Source: Metabacillus halosaccharovorans
GTDB taxonomy: Bacteria > Bacillota > Bacilli > Bacillales > Bacillaceae
Assembly: GCF_002019635.1 (NCBI RefSeq)
Contig: NZ_KV917372.1
Location: 1,798,001 to 1,862,000 of the forward strand
Reading direction: 5' to 3'
DNA length: 64,000 bases
Both the position numbers and the translations under genes were made by a program. The notes beneath the pieces were generated by a model. That model ran no database searches. It worked only from the letters and a program-made list of their open reading frames with translations, and was not told where the DNA came from. The stretch's first letter is position 1, and each line of letters opens with the position of its first letter. Below are positions 16,583 through 27,162 of the stretch, piece by piece.

Positions 16583-17941
16583 TTAATTCCCATTCTTCTT
16601 CTCAATCGCTTCATTTATTTTTTCATTTCCTTCGTCCACATATTCACGGTATTCCTCATTACCACTATCAACACTTTCTCTATAAAGCAGATTCCCCGTA
16701 TCGACTGAATAACGCCATTTTTTATTTTCGTAATCTATTATTGCAGAGAACATTTTTGATGCTGGGTGATCATAATCATCAAATCTCTCCTTCAAGTATG
16801 CTTGTGCTTCCTTCATGCGCTCTTTCTCACGATTGCTTTTTTCTTTCATGCTTTCTTTTGTATTTTGAGCAAGCTCCTTTTTTTCTTCCTTTAAATTGAA
16901 TGCTTGTTCTTTTCCAGCTTCTTTCCACTCAGTCCATTGTTGTTGAATTTCTTCATATTGAGCTCGCATATAATCATTTAATTCCTTCTCTGAATTTACA
17001 TATGTAAACTCACCATTACCCGCGTTTGCTACTTCCTTTAAAAGAGTTTGGCCTTCATTGTCGACATCAAACCCAATAATATTCACAACTGTTTGAATAT
17101 CTGCTGAAACTAAATTCTCAGCTTCTTTGACAGGTTCACCATCACAAGTTTCAATTCCATCACTTACAACGTATACAACAACATTATCTGTATTTTCAGG
17201 GATATCGTCCTTTACAGCTTGCAAACCAAGAGCAATAGGTGTCCACCCTACAGGCTTTACCTGACCCAATGCTTGTTGGAATGTTTTTTCATCAAAACTT
17301 TCATTATATAAGTTTTCAGTACTACTACAAGATATTTTTTTATCAGCATCACTATTTGATCCTTTATGACCGTATACACGTAACGAAATAGTTGCATTCT
17401 CTGGTACTTGTTTCGCAAATTCCATAACCGCATCCTTTGCAGCATCCATTCTCGTTTTACTTCCTGCTTTTGCTGCCATACTTCCACTTGCATCTATTAA
17501 AATAGCATAGTGAGCTGTTTTTAAAGTAGGAGTATCCACTGTTTCATCCGGACGATTAATCGATACCTCCACACTCGAATCAAATTGAAGCAGTGTCTGC
17601 ATTTCTTCATGATAATCCTCAGTAAATAAATATAAGAGCTCCTCCATATACTGCTCTTCTGTGAGATCATCAGGTAATTGGTCAAGTGCTTCTTTCACTT
17701 TTTCTTCATCATATTGTTCACCACTAAAAATCCCGGGGTGGCGCAGCATTTCCTTTTCTATGTCGGTTAACTCCCGATCAATTTCTTTAATCTCATAGTA
17801 GCTTGCTTCCTTAGGTGTATATGAGTTTTCTTTTTCAGTTTCCTTTGGTTCAGCATCTGTTTGTGCCGGTTGAACTTCATCTGAAGAACAAGCTGACAGC
17901 ATGATCATGAGCATTGCTATCCCCATTAAAAGCCTCTTCAT
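16583..17941 (-). CDS. von Willebrand factor A domain lipoprotein
   Basis: A 452-residue exported lipoprotein: a signal peptide with lipobox LSAC (lipidated Cys18), an acidic linker, then a VWA domain (about 143-320) with a complete MIDAS site: DASGSM at 150-155, the Thr in GWTPIALGL and the Asp in VVSDGIETC. A charged coiled-coil-like region (about 325-395) follows. The C-terminus has three similar 10-12 residue units (YSVDTGNLLYRE, SVDSGNEEYRE, YVDEGNEKINE). VWA domains bind protein ligands through a metal ion; I do not know the partner. It has no evident link to the sugar genes on either side and appears to be a stand-alone gene on the minus strand. Confidence 0.85.
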   Translation of the reverse strand: MKRLLMGIAMLMIMLSACSSDEVQPAQTDAEPKETEKENSYTPKEASYYEIKEIDRELTDIEKEMLRHPGIFSGEQYDEEKVKEALDQLPDDLTEEQYMEELLYLFTEDYHEEMQTLLQFDSSVEVSINRPDETVDTPTLKTAHYAILIDASGSMAAKAGSKTRMDAAKDAVMEFAKQVPENATISLRVYGHKGSNSDADKKISCSSTENLYNESFDEKTFQQALGQVKPVGWTPIALGLQAVKDDIPENTDNVVVYVVSDGIETCDGEPVKEAENLVSADIQTVVNIIGFDVDNEGQTLLKEVANAGNGEFTYVNSEKELNDYMRAQYEEIQQQWTEWKEAGKEQAFNLKEEKKELAQNTKESMKEKSNREKERMKEAQAYLKERFDDYDHPASKMFSAIIDYENKKWRYSVDTGNLLYRESVDSGNEEYREYVDEGNEKINEAIEKKNGN

Positions 17942-18328
17942 TTTCTCTCTCCTCCTTCTTGTTACAAAAATAACAATGATTTCATATTACTTTATTTTCA
18001 AGTGAATTTTTCCCATATTAATGAAAAAGGGAGAAAAGTATTATGTTGTAATTTTTAGATCATTAGCTCTAGGTCTAAGTGTGAAAAAAGAGTTAAAAAA
18101 ATCTCCGTAAATGTTGATGAAACAACAACTTTTACGAAGAATACATTTTCCTTCAAAAAATAGGTCTAATTCCCCAGTACATCATACTTCCACTTAATAC
18201 AAGGCTAAAACTAATCAATCAATAACTTGAATACAACAGGCTTATCACTACTAACGTGATCTATAGTAATTTCCAAATCATTTTCAGACTAATTTACTCT
18301 TTCTTCCCTTCTCAATATATGACAAAGA
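17942..18328. other. 387-base intergenic region with a possible coding remnant
   Basis: No full gene. On the minus strand, 18212-18289 is an open stretch of 25 codons between two stops that reads like a protein C-terminus (SENDLEITIDHVSSDK and onward), without a start codon; it may be a decayed gene end or chance. An imperfect hairpin (CGTAAATGTTG to TTTTACG, about 18106-18137) could terminate the GH127 transcript, but it lacks a T run. Confidence 0.4.
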
Positions 18329-20209
18329 TTACGATTTTTGAATTGGGAAATAAAGTGTATACCTCTCATCTGTCACATCTGCTAACGGAATAAATTTAAA
18401 GTTTACCGACTGATTTTTAGTTTTATATGTTCCATCATTCCAAAAACTATGGTGTCTTTCGTTATGAGAAGTTAAGAAAGTATCTGGTTTTTTATAATCT
18501 CCTACAATTTCCCTCTCCTCTTCAACTAGACCTGCTAAAACAAGTGGTCCATCCATTAACGCTACCATATTTTGTGAACCTGGCAGTAAAGAGGCAGAAA
18601 GTTGTTTTGGAAATTCCAGTGTGACCTGATCATGTTTCCATATTTCTTTCAAAAGAATAAATGAAGATTCGATCATATACTCTACTTTTTCCCCATTAAT
18701 TTTCACAGTGGGTTCCCCTTTCACCCACCAAGGAATACGAATTTTCATCTCAAATTCAACTTGTGTATCGCACTCTATATGAATTACATGCAAATACCTA
18801 TCAGGTCGATCACTTGGAATTTGCGGTACATGTACAAATTGAATTTGCTCAAGCCCACTTTTATGAAATGTTCGAATAGGACCAGCTCCATCTTGAGTAC
18901 TATTACGTAATTCTAGTTTTACATTTGTTTCCCCATACTTAAAACTAGTTCGTGAAGGAATAAATTGGCTGATCGTTATTCCATTTACTTGCCTTTGAAA
19001 AATACATTGATCATATGATGCTTGGGCTTGAACAAGTGTTCCATGACAGCACCAAAAATGCTTCGTGGAACTTCCCCAGTTCTTTTTGCTTCCAGGTCCC
19101 ATATCTAAAAAATATGAAACCATCCCCGTCTTCTTGTTCTGTTGCGACATGATCCCGTTATATAAGTTTTTTTCCCAGAAGTCAGCATACTTTACATCTC
19201 CGGTCCAACGGTATAAAAATTGGGAAAGACGCATCATATTGTAAATAACACAATGTTCCTGTGCTAAGCCTAATCTTGCAGTTAGATTTTGAGGGGGTGT
19301 CCATACTTCACCACAAGAAACTCCACCTGTACAATATGTTCCCCTCTTCACCACTGCCTCCTCCCAAAAAGCCTCAACAATGTTACGCCAGCGTATTTCT
19401 CCAGTTACCTCCCAAGCACGAGCAGCTCCTAATATTTCCGCTACTTGCGTGTTTGCATGTTTATTTGTAAGAACATCCTTATCTTCAAGAAGTGCATCAA
19501 AAAATCTTGGGCGATCATACCGTTTGATTAATTCAAGATGTTCAGGCTTTCCAGTAAAATCATATAAATCCACCCACGCTTCAAGCATTCCTCCTGTCTC
19601 ATAATCTAAAATCATATCCAGTTTTTCTCTTGTGAAAAATGTAGTCCAATTATAAAACCACTTTGAGAAACGGTCTGATATGTGTAAGGCTTCATCTATT
19701 TTCATCATTCTGTACACATCATGTAATCCCATAAATATTTTATGGATGGTATAATGTGGCGCCCATACTTGTCTCCCTTCCAATATCCTCTCCATATAAC
19801 TCTCTGGAATTGCCGCTACCCATTCTCCGCCGTTTGCTTGCTGACATCTCGCAAGCTCCTGAACGATAAATAACGTTTTAGCTCTAAGCTCTTGATCACC
19901 CGTTTGTCCATAAACATATGCTGAAGCTGAAAGCCAATGTCCTAAAAAGTGACCGCGCAGCTCACAAGTTGGAGACTCCCAACCCCAATGCCATGTTTCC
20001 GGTCCTTTTTCTTCATCGTCACTATCAAAAGAAGTACTAGCGCTTCCACTGTAACTCCATAAACCCGCTTGAAGATAAAAATTTCGTAGTAAGTTTTCCG
20101 TTGTTAAACTTTTAAGATATGAAGCATTCAAATTAAAACGGTCCAAAAAAGGGCTATCAATTAACTTTATTGAACCCTGTTGAAACTCTTTAAAATTCAC
20201 TAACATCAT
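18329..20209 (-). CDS. GH127 beta-L-arabinofuranosidase-like enzyme (DUF1680)
   Basis: A 626-residue enzyme of the GH127/GH146 group, which uses a zinc-bound cysteine nucleophile to release L-arabinofuranose. The metal/nucleophile set is visible: Glu318 and Cys320 in AQEHCVIYNM, and Cys387-Cys388 in HFWCCHGTL, matching the Glu, Cys, Cys-Cys arrangement of HypBA1. An alpha/alpha barrel precedes them and a beta-sandwich follows (about 430-626), ending in RYTLYFPI. No signal peptide. Start: GGAG lies about 6 bases before the first of two ATGs. It is the first of three glycosidase genes in one direction (with GH31 and GH95), so it may remove arabinose from imported xyloglucan, arabinan or glycopeptide pieces. 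Confidence 0.88.
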   Translation of the reverse strand: MMLVNFKEFQQGSIKLIDSPFLDRFNLNASYLKSLTTENLLRNFYLQAGLWSYSGSASTSFDSDDEEKGPETWHWGWESPTCELRGHFLGHWLSASAYVYGQTGDQELRAKTLFIVQELARCQQANGGEWVAAIPESYMERILEGRQVWAPHYTIHKIFMGLHDVYRMMKIDEALHISDRFSKWFYNWTTFFTREKLDMILDYETGGMLEAWVDLYDFTGKPEHLELIKRYDRPRFFDALLEDKDVLTNKHANTQVAEILGAARAWEVTGEIRWRNIVEAFWEEAVVKRGTYCTGGVSCGEVWTPPQNLTARLGLAQEHCVIYNMMRLSQFLYRWTGDVKYADFWEKNLYNGIMSQQNKKTGMVSYFLDMGPGSKKNWGSSTKHFWCCHGTLVQAQASYDQCIFQRQVNGITISQFIPSRTSFKYGETNVKLELRNSTQDGAGPIRTFHKSGLEQIQFVHVPQIPSDRPDRYLHVIHIECDTQVEFEMKIRIPWWVKGEPTVKINGEKVEYMIESSFILLKEIWKHDQVTLEFPKQLSASLLPGSQNMVALMDGPLVLAGLVEEEREIVGDYKKPDTFLTSHNERHHSFWNDGTYKTKNQSVNFKFIPLADVTDERYTLYFPIQKS

Positions 20210-20338
20210 CTATCACTCCAACACCTTTAGCATCTACTACATTTATTGAACCGAAGAATCCTACTTTAATCTTCTATTTTTAACAACTCATATATGCAAT
20301 AAAGAACGTACAAGTTCAACTATAAAAACTAAGATCAT

Positions 20339-22759
20339 TTAACTAAAATGAATGAACATTGGCTCCCCATTGTAAACAACCTTTTGTTGAGTGTAAGTAG
20401 GACCTGAGCTATTAACTAATGTAAACAACAATTCTCTAGAGCTCTTCATCCCTTGAAAAGAACCACAACGTTTTTCTATTACTAGGCGATTTTCATCTTC
20501 TTCCCAGCGTATAGGTATGGTGGAAAACTCCCCCTGCTCATAGCTGTAATTGTCCCCTTCATCTTCGTATAGCACAAAACTTCCATCTTGCCCTTTATAA
20601 ACCTTTAATTCTAAAGGTTCTGTTAACTCTTCGGAGCTGTATTGAATATTGGGACCCATAGGTACAATAGATCCGGCACGTACATACAAAGGCATTGTTT
20701 CAAGCTCAGCAGATGCCTCAATTTGTTGACCGCCAGACATTCGTTGATCTGTCCAGAAGTCATACCAATCTGTTCCGGAAGGTAAATATATATGGCGTTT
20801 CATCGTTGCATTTTCAATTTTAATTGATCCGCTTTCGTAATACATTGGATCTGTAACAGGATTTACTAAGAAAGCAGGCCCAAACATATATTGGTCTTTA
20901 ATGTCATAGGTTTTCTGGTCATGGATAAAGTCAAATGCTAACGTTCGCATCATTGTATAATCCTGATGAGTGACCCAGCCAGCTATTGAATAAATATATG
21001 GTAACAAGCGATAACGCAGCTTAATAAATTTCACAATCGTGTCATAGAACACCGTACCAGGCTCACCAAATCTCCACACCTCTCTTGGTGTATCTGTCCC
21101 ATGGCTTCGGAACATTGGTAAAAATGTGCCATATTGCAACCATCTCACATAAAGCTCACGATACCCTAAATCTTCACAGCCTTCTTGAAAATCTCCATTC
21201 CAAAACCATTGATCTTTCTTCGCAACAAAAAAAGCACCGATATCCACTGTCCAGTAGGGATTCCCGGTTACACAGAAATTTAATCCATCGGCAATCTGAT
21301 TTCGCATTGTTTCCCAATTGGCAGCAATATCTCCAGACCAAGTAATCGTTCCATACTTATGCTGGCCAGCAAAAGCGGACCTAGTTAAGTTAACAACTCG
21401 CTTCGTTTCTGTTGTACTCCGTTGTCCTTCATAGATACCCTTCGAATGAAGAAGCGAATAGGCATTAATAAAACCAGGATCCAAATATTTTTTTGATTCT
21501 TCCGTGTTAATCCGAAGCCTTTCTTCTGGTTCAGGTTTTACTTGCCCTCCCCAATCTGCTTCGAATGGTTCTGTACAATCGCACCACCATGCATCAATGC
21601 CATGTGAGAACAATCCATCATTTGCCTGTTTCCAATATAGATCACGCGCTTCTTGACGAAATGCATCATATGTTGCTTGATTCCCAAGAAGATACCCTTT
21701 TTGCTTCATTTCCACATGATTTGGCCCATCATTATTCATAATTGGCCAAATAGAAACCATCAGTTTTGCATTCAACTCATGAATATCATCCATCATTTTT
21801 GTTGGGTTTGGAAAACGTTCAGGGTCAAAGGATTTTTGCCCCCAAAGCTCTCCAGTCCATGACATCCAATCAAGTACAATTGTATCAAGAGGAATTTCGC
21901 GTTTTCTGAACTCTTTTATCGTCGAAATTAACTCTTCTTGTGATTTGTACCTCTCTTTGGACTGCACATAACCAAAAGCCCATTTCGGTAATAGTGGTGC
22001 TTTTCCTGTGAGATGACGATAACCTTTTACAATTTCATCAAACTGAGGTCCATAAATAAAGTAAAAATCCATTTCACTATCTATATCTGTCCATATATAT
22101 GATCCGTGAATATCATCATGGAATGTCATCAATGAATAGCTGTCTACAAGGATTCCGTACCCTTTAGTAGAGACCAAAACAGGTACCACCGCTTTCATGT
22201 TTTGCTGATATAGATATTGATAAGTGCCTCTTAAATTTAAAATACCTTCCTCGTGGGAACCAAGACCATAGATAGCTTCATCATCTGCCCATTCAAATTC
22301 GAGTTTAGTATGATAAGCGGTTCGATCAATGATATGTTTTTCTGGAAGGGCTTTAGCACGAGCACCATCAACATTTTGTGAATTCTGAATCTCTGTATTT
22401 TCATCAAAAACAGATTTAACCACTTCAATAGGGACAAGTGTTTTTCCACCACGTTCCGGTTCCTTTGTTAAAACCTGACCTGAAGAATCGGTATAAGTAA
22501 AAGCACACGTTTGTTTATTGATTTCAATTTGTACATCGCTTGTTGAAAACTTGACAACATTGTCTGTTTCCTGCACTGAAAATAGAACAGGTTCCTGTGC
22601 ATTTTTTTCTACGATGAGGCTTTCTTTTATAGCAATCTCTTTCTCTACTGTATAACGGATACGAATAATTGAATTCGTATATGGAGTGATTTTTATCCTT
22701 CCATTTGTACTTTCAATTAATAAATGATCTACATTGCACTTATAATTCACTACTTGCAT
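20339..22759 (-). CDS. GH31 alpha-xylosidase/alpha-glucosidase
   Basis: An 806-residue GH31 enzyme: N-terminal beta-sandwich (about 1-245), TIM barrel (about 255-620) and C-terminal beta domains. The nucleophile is Asp394 in WWCDCTEPF and the acid/base Asp477 in TWSGDIAAN. GLFSHGIDAWWCDCTEP resembles the GLFxxGIDAWWLDxTEP block of bacterial alpha-xylosidases (YicI/XylS group). No signal peptide. It has a good AAGGAAGG site before the ATG. With GH95 and GH2 nearby it fits removal of alpha-1,6-xylose from xyloglucan oligosaccharides after galactose and fucose have been taken off. Alpha-glucosidase or alpha-galactosidase specificity remains possible. Confidence 0.88.
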   Translation of the reverse strand: MQVVNYKCNVDHLLIESTNGRIKITPYTNSIIRIRYTVEKEIAIKESLIVEKNAQEPVLFSVQETDNVVKFSTSDVQIEINKQTCAFTYTDSSGQVLTKEPERGGKTLVPIEVVKSVFDENTEIQNSQNVDGARAKALPEKHIIDRTAYHTKLEFEWADDEAIYGLGSHEEGILNLRGTYQYLYQQNMKAVVPVLVSTKGYGILVDSYSLMTFHDDIHGSYIWTDIDSEMDFYFIYGPQFDEIVKGYRHLTGKAPLLPKWAFGYVQSKERYKSQEELISTIKEFRKREIPLDTIVLDWMSWTGELWGQKSFDPERFPNPTKMMDDIHELNAKLMVSIWPIMNNDGPNHVEMKQKGYLLGNQATYDAFRQEARDLYWKQANDGLFSHGIDAWWCDCTEPFEADWGGQVKPEPEERLRINTEESKKYLDPGFINAYSLLHSKGIYEGQRSTTETKRVVNLTRSAFAGQHKYGTITWSGDIAANWETMRNQIADGLNFCVTGNPYWTVDIGAFFVAKKDQWFWNGDFQEGCEDLGYRELYVRWLQYGTFLPMFRSHGTDTPREVWRFGEPGTVFYDTIVKFIKLRYRLLPYIYSIAGWVTHQDYTMMRTLAFDFIHDQKTYDIKDQYMFGPAFLVNPVTDPMYYESGSIKIENATMKRHIYLPSGTDWYDFWTDQRMSGGQQIEASAELETMPLYVRAGSIVPMGPNIQYSSEELTEPLELKVYKGQDGSFVLYEDEGDNYSYEQGEFSTIPIRWEEDENRLVIEKRCGSFQGMKSSRELLFTLVNSSGPTYTQQKVVYNGEPMFIHFS

Positions 22760-22811
22760 GATACATACCTTCCTTTATCAATTTATCTTGTACAGAATAA
22801 CAGAGAAAAAA

Positions 22812-22840
22812 ATTTGAAACCTGGGAATAGAACCCAGGCT
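22812..22840 (-). terminator. terminator downstream of the GH95 gene
   Basis: On the minus strand AGCCTGGG, a 7-base loop and CCCAGG (22838 to 22820) form a short GC-rich stem, followed after a few bases by a T run (22817 to 22808). It lies about 100 bases after the fucosidase stop and before the GH31 start, so GH31 probably has its own promoter. Confidence 0.65.
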
Positions 22841-22941
22841 CACTTTTATTGTCTTTTTCATAAAGGAAGTAACTCCCCACTCGTACCTTCAAAACTCTCA
22901 AACAAATATTGTTTCCGCTTTCATTTCTTCCTTAACACAAG

Positions 22942-25236
22942 CTATTGTTTAACGTACAGAGTATATGAACCATCTCTTTCCGTAGAAAAACAAATTAACC
23001 CATCATCTTCATGTAACACATTAACATTCTCACCATTTGTATCAGTTAACGTATATGTCCCTTTCAAGTTTAGTTTGCATTCATTTCCACTTAAGGAATG
23101 AATGACAGCCTTTTCTATTGAACCATTCTCCCAAAATAAATCTACTTCAAATCCGCCTCGCGCTTTTATTCCCTTAACAAAGCCTTTGTTCCACTTTTCA
23201 GGGAGGGCAGGTAGGAACTGTAGTATTCCAGTATGGCTTTGTAAGAGCATTTCAGCAATTCCAGCAGTACCTCCAAAATTCCCGTCGATTTGAAAAGGTG
23301 GATGGTTGTCTAAAAGGTTCGGAAGAGTCGAGTGCTTCAGCATTTCTATGATATTTGTATAGGCAAGTTCACCGTCCCAAAGTCTTGCCCACATGTTTAT
23401 AATCCAAGCACGACTCCATCCCGTATGCCCCCCACCATTTGCAAGCCTTCTTTCTAAAGTTGTTCTGGCTGCATGTGCCAGCTCTGGGGTTTCAGAAACG
23501 GTAATTTGTTTCCCTGGATGGAGGGCAAATAAATGTGAAATATGTCGATGACCTGGTTCTGCTTCCTCATAATCCTCCATCCATTCCTGGATTTGTCCAT
23601 ATTTACCTATTTTCGTTTCTGGTAAATGCGTTAAAACCTCAGCTAATTGTTCTCTAAACTCTTCGTCCTTTTCTAGAATTTCACTTGCCTCAATACATGC
23701 AAGAAATAATTCATTCAGGATCTGGCTGTCCATTGATGGTCCAATACACAATGTTCCTTTTTGACCATTAGGAAGAATATAGGTATTTTCCGGTGAAACA
23801 GATGGGCTTGTAACCAGATATCCTTCTTCCGTTTCTACTAAAAAGTCTAAAAAGAATTCTGCTGACTCTTTCATAGTCTCATAGCTTTTAGCAAGAAAAT
23901 CTTTGTCAAATGTAAATTGATAATGTTCCCATAGATGTAGGCAAAGCCATGCTGCACCCGTTTGCCAATAGGTTGAAGGAGGGTAAATATCCTGTGGAGC
24001 CGTATCTCCCCAAATATCTGTATTATGGTGTGCTACAAATCCTCTGCATCCATACATGACCTTTGCTGTATGTCTACCATTAACACGCATTCGTTCAATT
24101 AAATCAAATAATGGTTCATGACATTCTGATAGATTACATACCTCTGCAGGCCAATAGTTCATTTGCACATTAATATTTGTCGTATATTTACTATCCCAAG
24201 GTGGCCTCATTTGGTCATTCCAAATACCCTGTAAATTTGCCGGGAGTGTACCAGGCCTACTACTGGAAATAAGTAAATAACGACCAAACTGAAAATATAA
24301 CTCGATCAACTTATGATCTTCTAAACCGTTTTTGACCCTGTTGAGCCTTTCATCTATTGGCAATTGGAGGATTTCTTCATTTAATTCCTCATTCAAACTA
24401 ATATCCATTCGTTTAAAATAAGCTGAATAATCCTCAATATGACGTTGCTTCATTTGTTCATAAGATTTCATCGCTGCTTGATCAATCTTTTTAAAGCATT
24501 CTTCTTCTGGATCAGCATGCCGAAAGGTCGATTCAGCTGCTAATAATAATAAGACTGTATCAGCCTCACTTACAATTAGATGCTCTCCAATCGTTTCCAC
24601 CGTTCCTCCCTCTGCAAAGGCAGATAACACAACAGAAAAATCAGATCCACCGTTCCCCCCACAATTCCCTTTCATGACTATACTATTATTTCTTTTTGAA
24701 GATAAACTCTCAACATATCGATTCTGTTCTCTGGAAAGCCTAGCAGTAAATGAAATCGATCCTTTTTCACTTGATGTAACACGAATTACTGTTACTTGAT
24801 CGGGGTAGCTGGAGAAAATTTCTCTTTTATAGCTGGTTTGATTCACAGAGTAATCAACCGATACCATCGCTTTTTCTAAATCTAGCTTCCTTGTATATTC
24901 TTCGATTCCTTCATGACCAAAATGAAGAAACAAATCACCTAGGGTCATATAATGTCTTTGGGTTTCAGGTGTTCCTGATAAAGCATACTTTGCTAATTTT
25001 TCAGCTTCACTTAATCTTCCTTCCTTAAGTAATGCTCTAATTTTTGGTAGGTTTTCCAATGCATCAGGATTGTTTCTATCTCTAAATCCTCCATACCAGA
25101 TTGACTCTTCATTTAACTGAATTTGTTCTACTGAAGTTTTGCCAAAAATCATGGCACCTAATCGACCATTCCCAATAGGCAATGCCTCATTCCATGTTTT
25201 TGCTGACTTATTAAATAAAATCATATTGTTGTTCAA
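22942..25236 (-). CDS. GH95 alpha-L-fucosidase (inverting)
   Basis: A 764-residue GH95 enzyme opening with the family signature [16 protein letters not shown]. Catalytic features seen in AfcA are recognisable: the Asn pair in [15 protein letters not shown], the general-acid region [17 protein letters not shown] (Glu near 551) and the supporting Asp in [12 protein letters not shown]. No signal peptide, so it acts on imported oligosaccharides, unlike secreted gut homologues. The first codon is TTG at 25236, placed after an AAGGGGG site; the next ATG is only 4 codons inside. It is 17 bases from the amidohydrolase gene and belongs with the fucose oxidation genes. Alpha-L-galactosidase is the main alternative in this family. 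Confidence 0.9.
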   Translation of the reverse strand: MNNNMILFNKSAKTWNEALPIGNGRLGAMIFGKTSVEQIQLNEESIWYGGFRDRNNPDALENLPKIRALLKEGRLSEAEKLAKYALSGTPETQRHYMTLGDLFLHFGHEGIEEYTRKLDLEKAMVSVDYSVNQTSYKREIFSSYPDQVTVIRVTSSEKGSISFTARLSREQNRYVESLSSKRNNSIVMKGNCGGNGGSDFSVVLSAFAEGGTVETIGEHLIVSEADTVLLLLAAESTFRHADPEEECFKKIDQAAMKSYEQMKQRHIEDYSAYFKRMDISLNEELNEEILQLPIDERLNRVKNGLEDHKLIELYFQFGRYLLISSSRPGTLPANLQGIWNDQMRPPWDSKYTTNINVQMNYWPAEVCNLSECHEPLFDLIERMRVNGRHTAKVMYGCRGFVAHHNTDIWGDTAPQDIYPPSTYWQTGAAWLCLHLWEHYQFTFDKDFLAKSYETMKESAEFFLDFLVETEEGYLVTSPSVSPENTYILPNGQKGTLCIGPSMDSQILNELFLACIEASEILEKDEEFREQLAEVLTHLPETKIGKYGQIQEWMEDYEEAEPGHRHISHLFALHPGKQITVSETPELAHAARTTLERRLANGGGHTGWSRAWIINMWARLWDGELAYTNIIEMLKHSTLPNLLDNHPPFQIDGNFGGTAGIAEMLLQSHTGILQFLPALPEKWNKGFVKGIKARGGFEVDLFWENGSIEKAVIHSLSGNECKLNLKGTYTLTDTNGENVNVLHEDDGLICFSTERDGSYTLYVKQ

Positions 25237-25253
25237 AAATGGTTTCCCCCTTA

Positions 25254-26087
25254 CTATTTTAATGAATAAAATCGAGAACAGTTTTCACCTAATATTTGAC
25301 TCTCGTAACTAGAAGCGTATTGTTTCACATAATCTAATACAATTCCCATAACCGATTCATAGGATTCACTTACTGTGCATACCGGCCAATCAGATCCTAT
25401 CATGACTCTTTCCGGACCAAATGCGTTAAATACAATATCAAGATAGGCTTTAAAATCCTCTTTTCTCCAATTCTTCCAATCTGCCTCTGTCACCATTCCA
25501 GATACTTTCACATAAACATTTTTGTATTCTGCAAGTTTCGTAAGATTTTCTTTCCAAAATGAAATCTCTTTATTTTTTATATCTGGTTTTCCAATATGAT
25601 CTAAAACAAATAACTGTTCCGGAAATTTTTCTACAAGTTGGAGTGCATAAGGAATATGCTTTGGAAAAAGTAAAAGATCATACGTTAAGCTAAAATCCTT
25701 AAGCACACTGATGCCTCGTTGAAATTCTTCGCTTAGCATAAATTGATCATTAGCTTCATCATGGATCACATGACGAACTCCTTTTAAATAGGGATTGTTC
25801 GCAAATTGATTTAGTTGTATTTTTACATCAGGTGAACAAAGGTCAACCCATCCTACAATTCCCTTGATAAAATCATATTTTTGAGCTAATTCTAAAAGCC
25901 ATCTTGTCTCTTCTAAGCTTTGTCTAGCTTGAACAACGATCGAACCATCAAAATGAATAGATTTTAAAAGCCCCTTCAAGTTCTTTGGTAAAAAATCTCT
26001 CTTTAGTTCAGACATATCATCATTTATCCAACCGAATTCCTTTTCGTTATAAAGCCAAAAATGGTGATGTGCATCAATTTTCATCAC
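25254..26087 (-). CDS. L-fuconolactonase-type amidohydrolase (COG3618)
   Basis: A 277-residue TIM-barrel hydrolase of the amidohydrolase 2 family. The metal-site HxH is in KIDAHHHFW, further His in VRHVIHDEA and FVLDHIGKP, and the Asp in MIGSDWPVC. Relatives hydrolyse sugar 1,5- or 1,4-lactones such as L-fucono- and L-rhamnono-lactone. It sits between the fucosidase and two sugar-dehydrogenase genes with gaps of about 20 bases, so opening of L-fuconolactone formed by the upstream dehydrogenase is the natural reading. Substrate is by context, not motif. Confidence 0.85.
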   Translation of the reverse strand: MMKIDAHHHFWLYNEKEFGWINDDMSELKRDFLPKNLKGLLKSIHFDGSIVVQARQSLEETRWLLELAQKYDFIKGIVGWVDLCSPDVKIQLNQFANNPYLKGVRHVIHDEANDQFMLSEEFQRGISVLKDFSLTYDLLLFPKHIPYALQLVEKFPEQLFVLDHIGKPDIKNKEISFWKENLTKLAEYKNVYVKVSGMVTEADWKNWRKEDFKAYLDIVFNAFGPERVMIGSDWPVCTVSESYESVMGIVLDYVKQYASSYESQILGENCSRFYSLK

Positions 26088-26112
26088 TTAAAAGATACCT
26101 CACTTTTACTTA

Positions 26113-27129
26113 TTATTCATATTCAATAACTGCCTTTATAACTTTTGCCTCAGGAGCTAGCAAATGATCGAATTCTTTTGCTATTTCATTAAATGAACAA
26201 CGATGTGTAATTAAGTCCTTTAAGATAATGCTTGATGATTTTACAGCTTCAATTACTTCTTGGAAATCTTCCTTCGTTGCATTCCGACTTCCCATTAATA
26301 TTAGCTCTTTCTTATGAAAATCAGGGTCATGAAACATGATGTCACCCTTTGCCAATCCAACAAACACGATTGTTCCTCCATGTGCTGCGTATTGAAATGA
26401 CTGATTCATAGATTGGATGTTACCTGTTGCATCGAATACAATATTTGGTAGGTTACCATTTGTCATGTCTTTGATTTTTTGGAGTGGTTGATTTCTTACG
26501 CATACTGTTTCATCCACTTTCGCCCAGTTTTGACAAAAAGAAAGCCGTTCTTCATTTATATCCATAGCGATGACACGAGCTCCTCTATATTTTGCAAAGG
26601 CCATAACTCCAAGACCTATTGGTCCCGCACCGATGACTAAGACATTGTCACCTTCTTTTAGAAATGATCGCCTAACAGCATGAGCGCCGATCGACATTGG
26701 CTCTAACATTGCAGCTTCATCAAGTGAAATTCCATTTATCCTTATCAAGTGAGACACCGGTACAGATAAGGTTTCACACATTCCTCCATCTATATGAACA
26801 CCGATAACATTTAAATCTGTACAGCAGTTCGTTTTCCCTGCTGCACATGCAACACATTTTCCGCAATGCATATATGGGATAACCGCAACATGATCACCTT
26901 TTTTCAGACCACTATCATTTTTTTCAACTTCTTCAATGATCCCTGACAATTCATGGCCTAAAATTCGGGGATACGTAAAAAATGGCTGATTTCCTTTATA
27001 TGCATGGATATCAGTTCCACATACCCCAACCCGCTTAATAGCTACCAACGCCTCTCCTCTTTTTAAAGGAGGCTTTGCCATTTCGATCATCTTTAGGTCA
27101 TTTGGATTTTCACAAACAATAGCTTTCAT
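26113..27129 (-). CDS. zinc-dependent medium-chain (sorbitol/threonine-type) dehydrogenase
   Basis: A 338-residue NAD(P)-dependent enzyme. The catalytic zinc site has the Cys in VCGTDIHAYKG and the GHE in RILGHELSG; the structural zinc cysteines are in CGKCVACAAGKTNCC; the Rossmann motif is VIGAGPIGLG. It is placed in the fucose group between lactonase and aldo/keto reductase genes, spaced 25-35 bases. It could oxidise L-fucose itself, or act later on 2-keto-3-deoxy-L-fuconate as in the non-phosphorylative pathway; sequence alone does not decide. Confidence 0.85.
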   Translation of the reverse strand: MKAIVCENPNDLKMIEMAKPPLKRGEALVAIKRVGVCGTDIHAYKGNQPFFTYPRILGHELSGIIEEVEKNDSGLKKGDHVAVIPYMHCGKCVACAAGKTNCCTDLNVIGVHIDGGMCETLSVPVSHLIRINGISLDEAAMLEPMSIGAHAVRRSFLKEGDNVLVIGAGPIGLGVMAFAKYRGARVIAMDINEERLSFCQNWAKVDETVCVRNQPLQKIKDMTNGNLPNIVFDATGNIQSMNQSFQYAAHGGTIVFVGLAKGDIMFHDPDFHKKELILMGSRNATKEDFQEVIEAVKSSSIILKDLITHRCSFNEIAKEFDHLLAPEAKVIKAVIEYE

Positions 27130-27162
27130 TTTATTTCCTCCCAGAATGGACTATAAAAAGGA

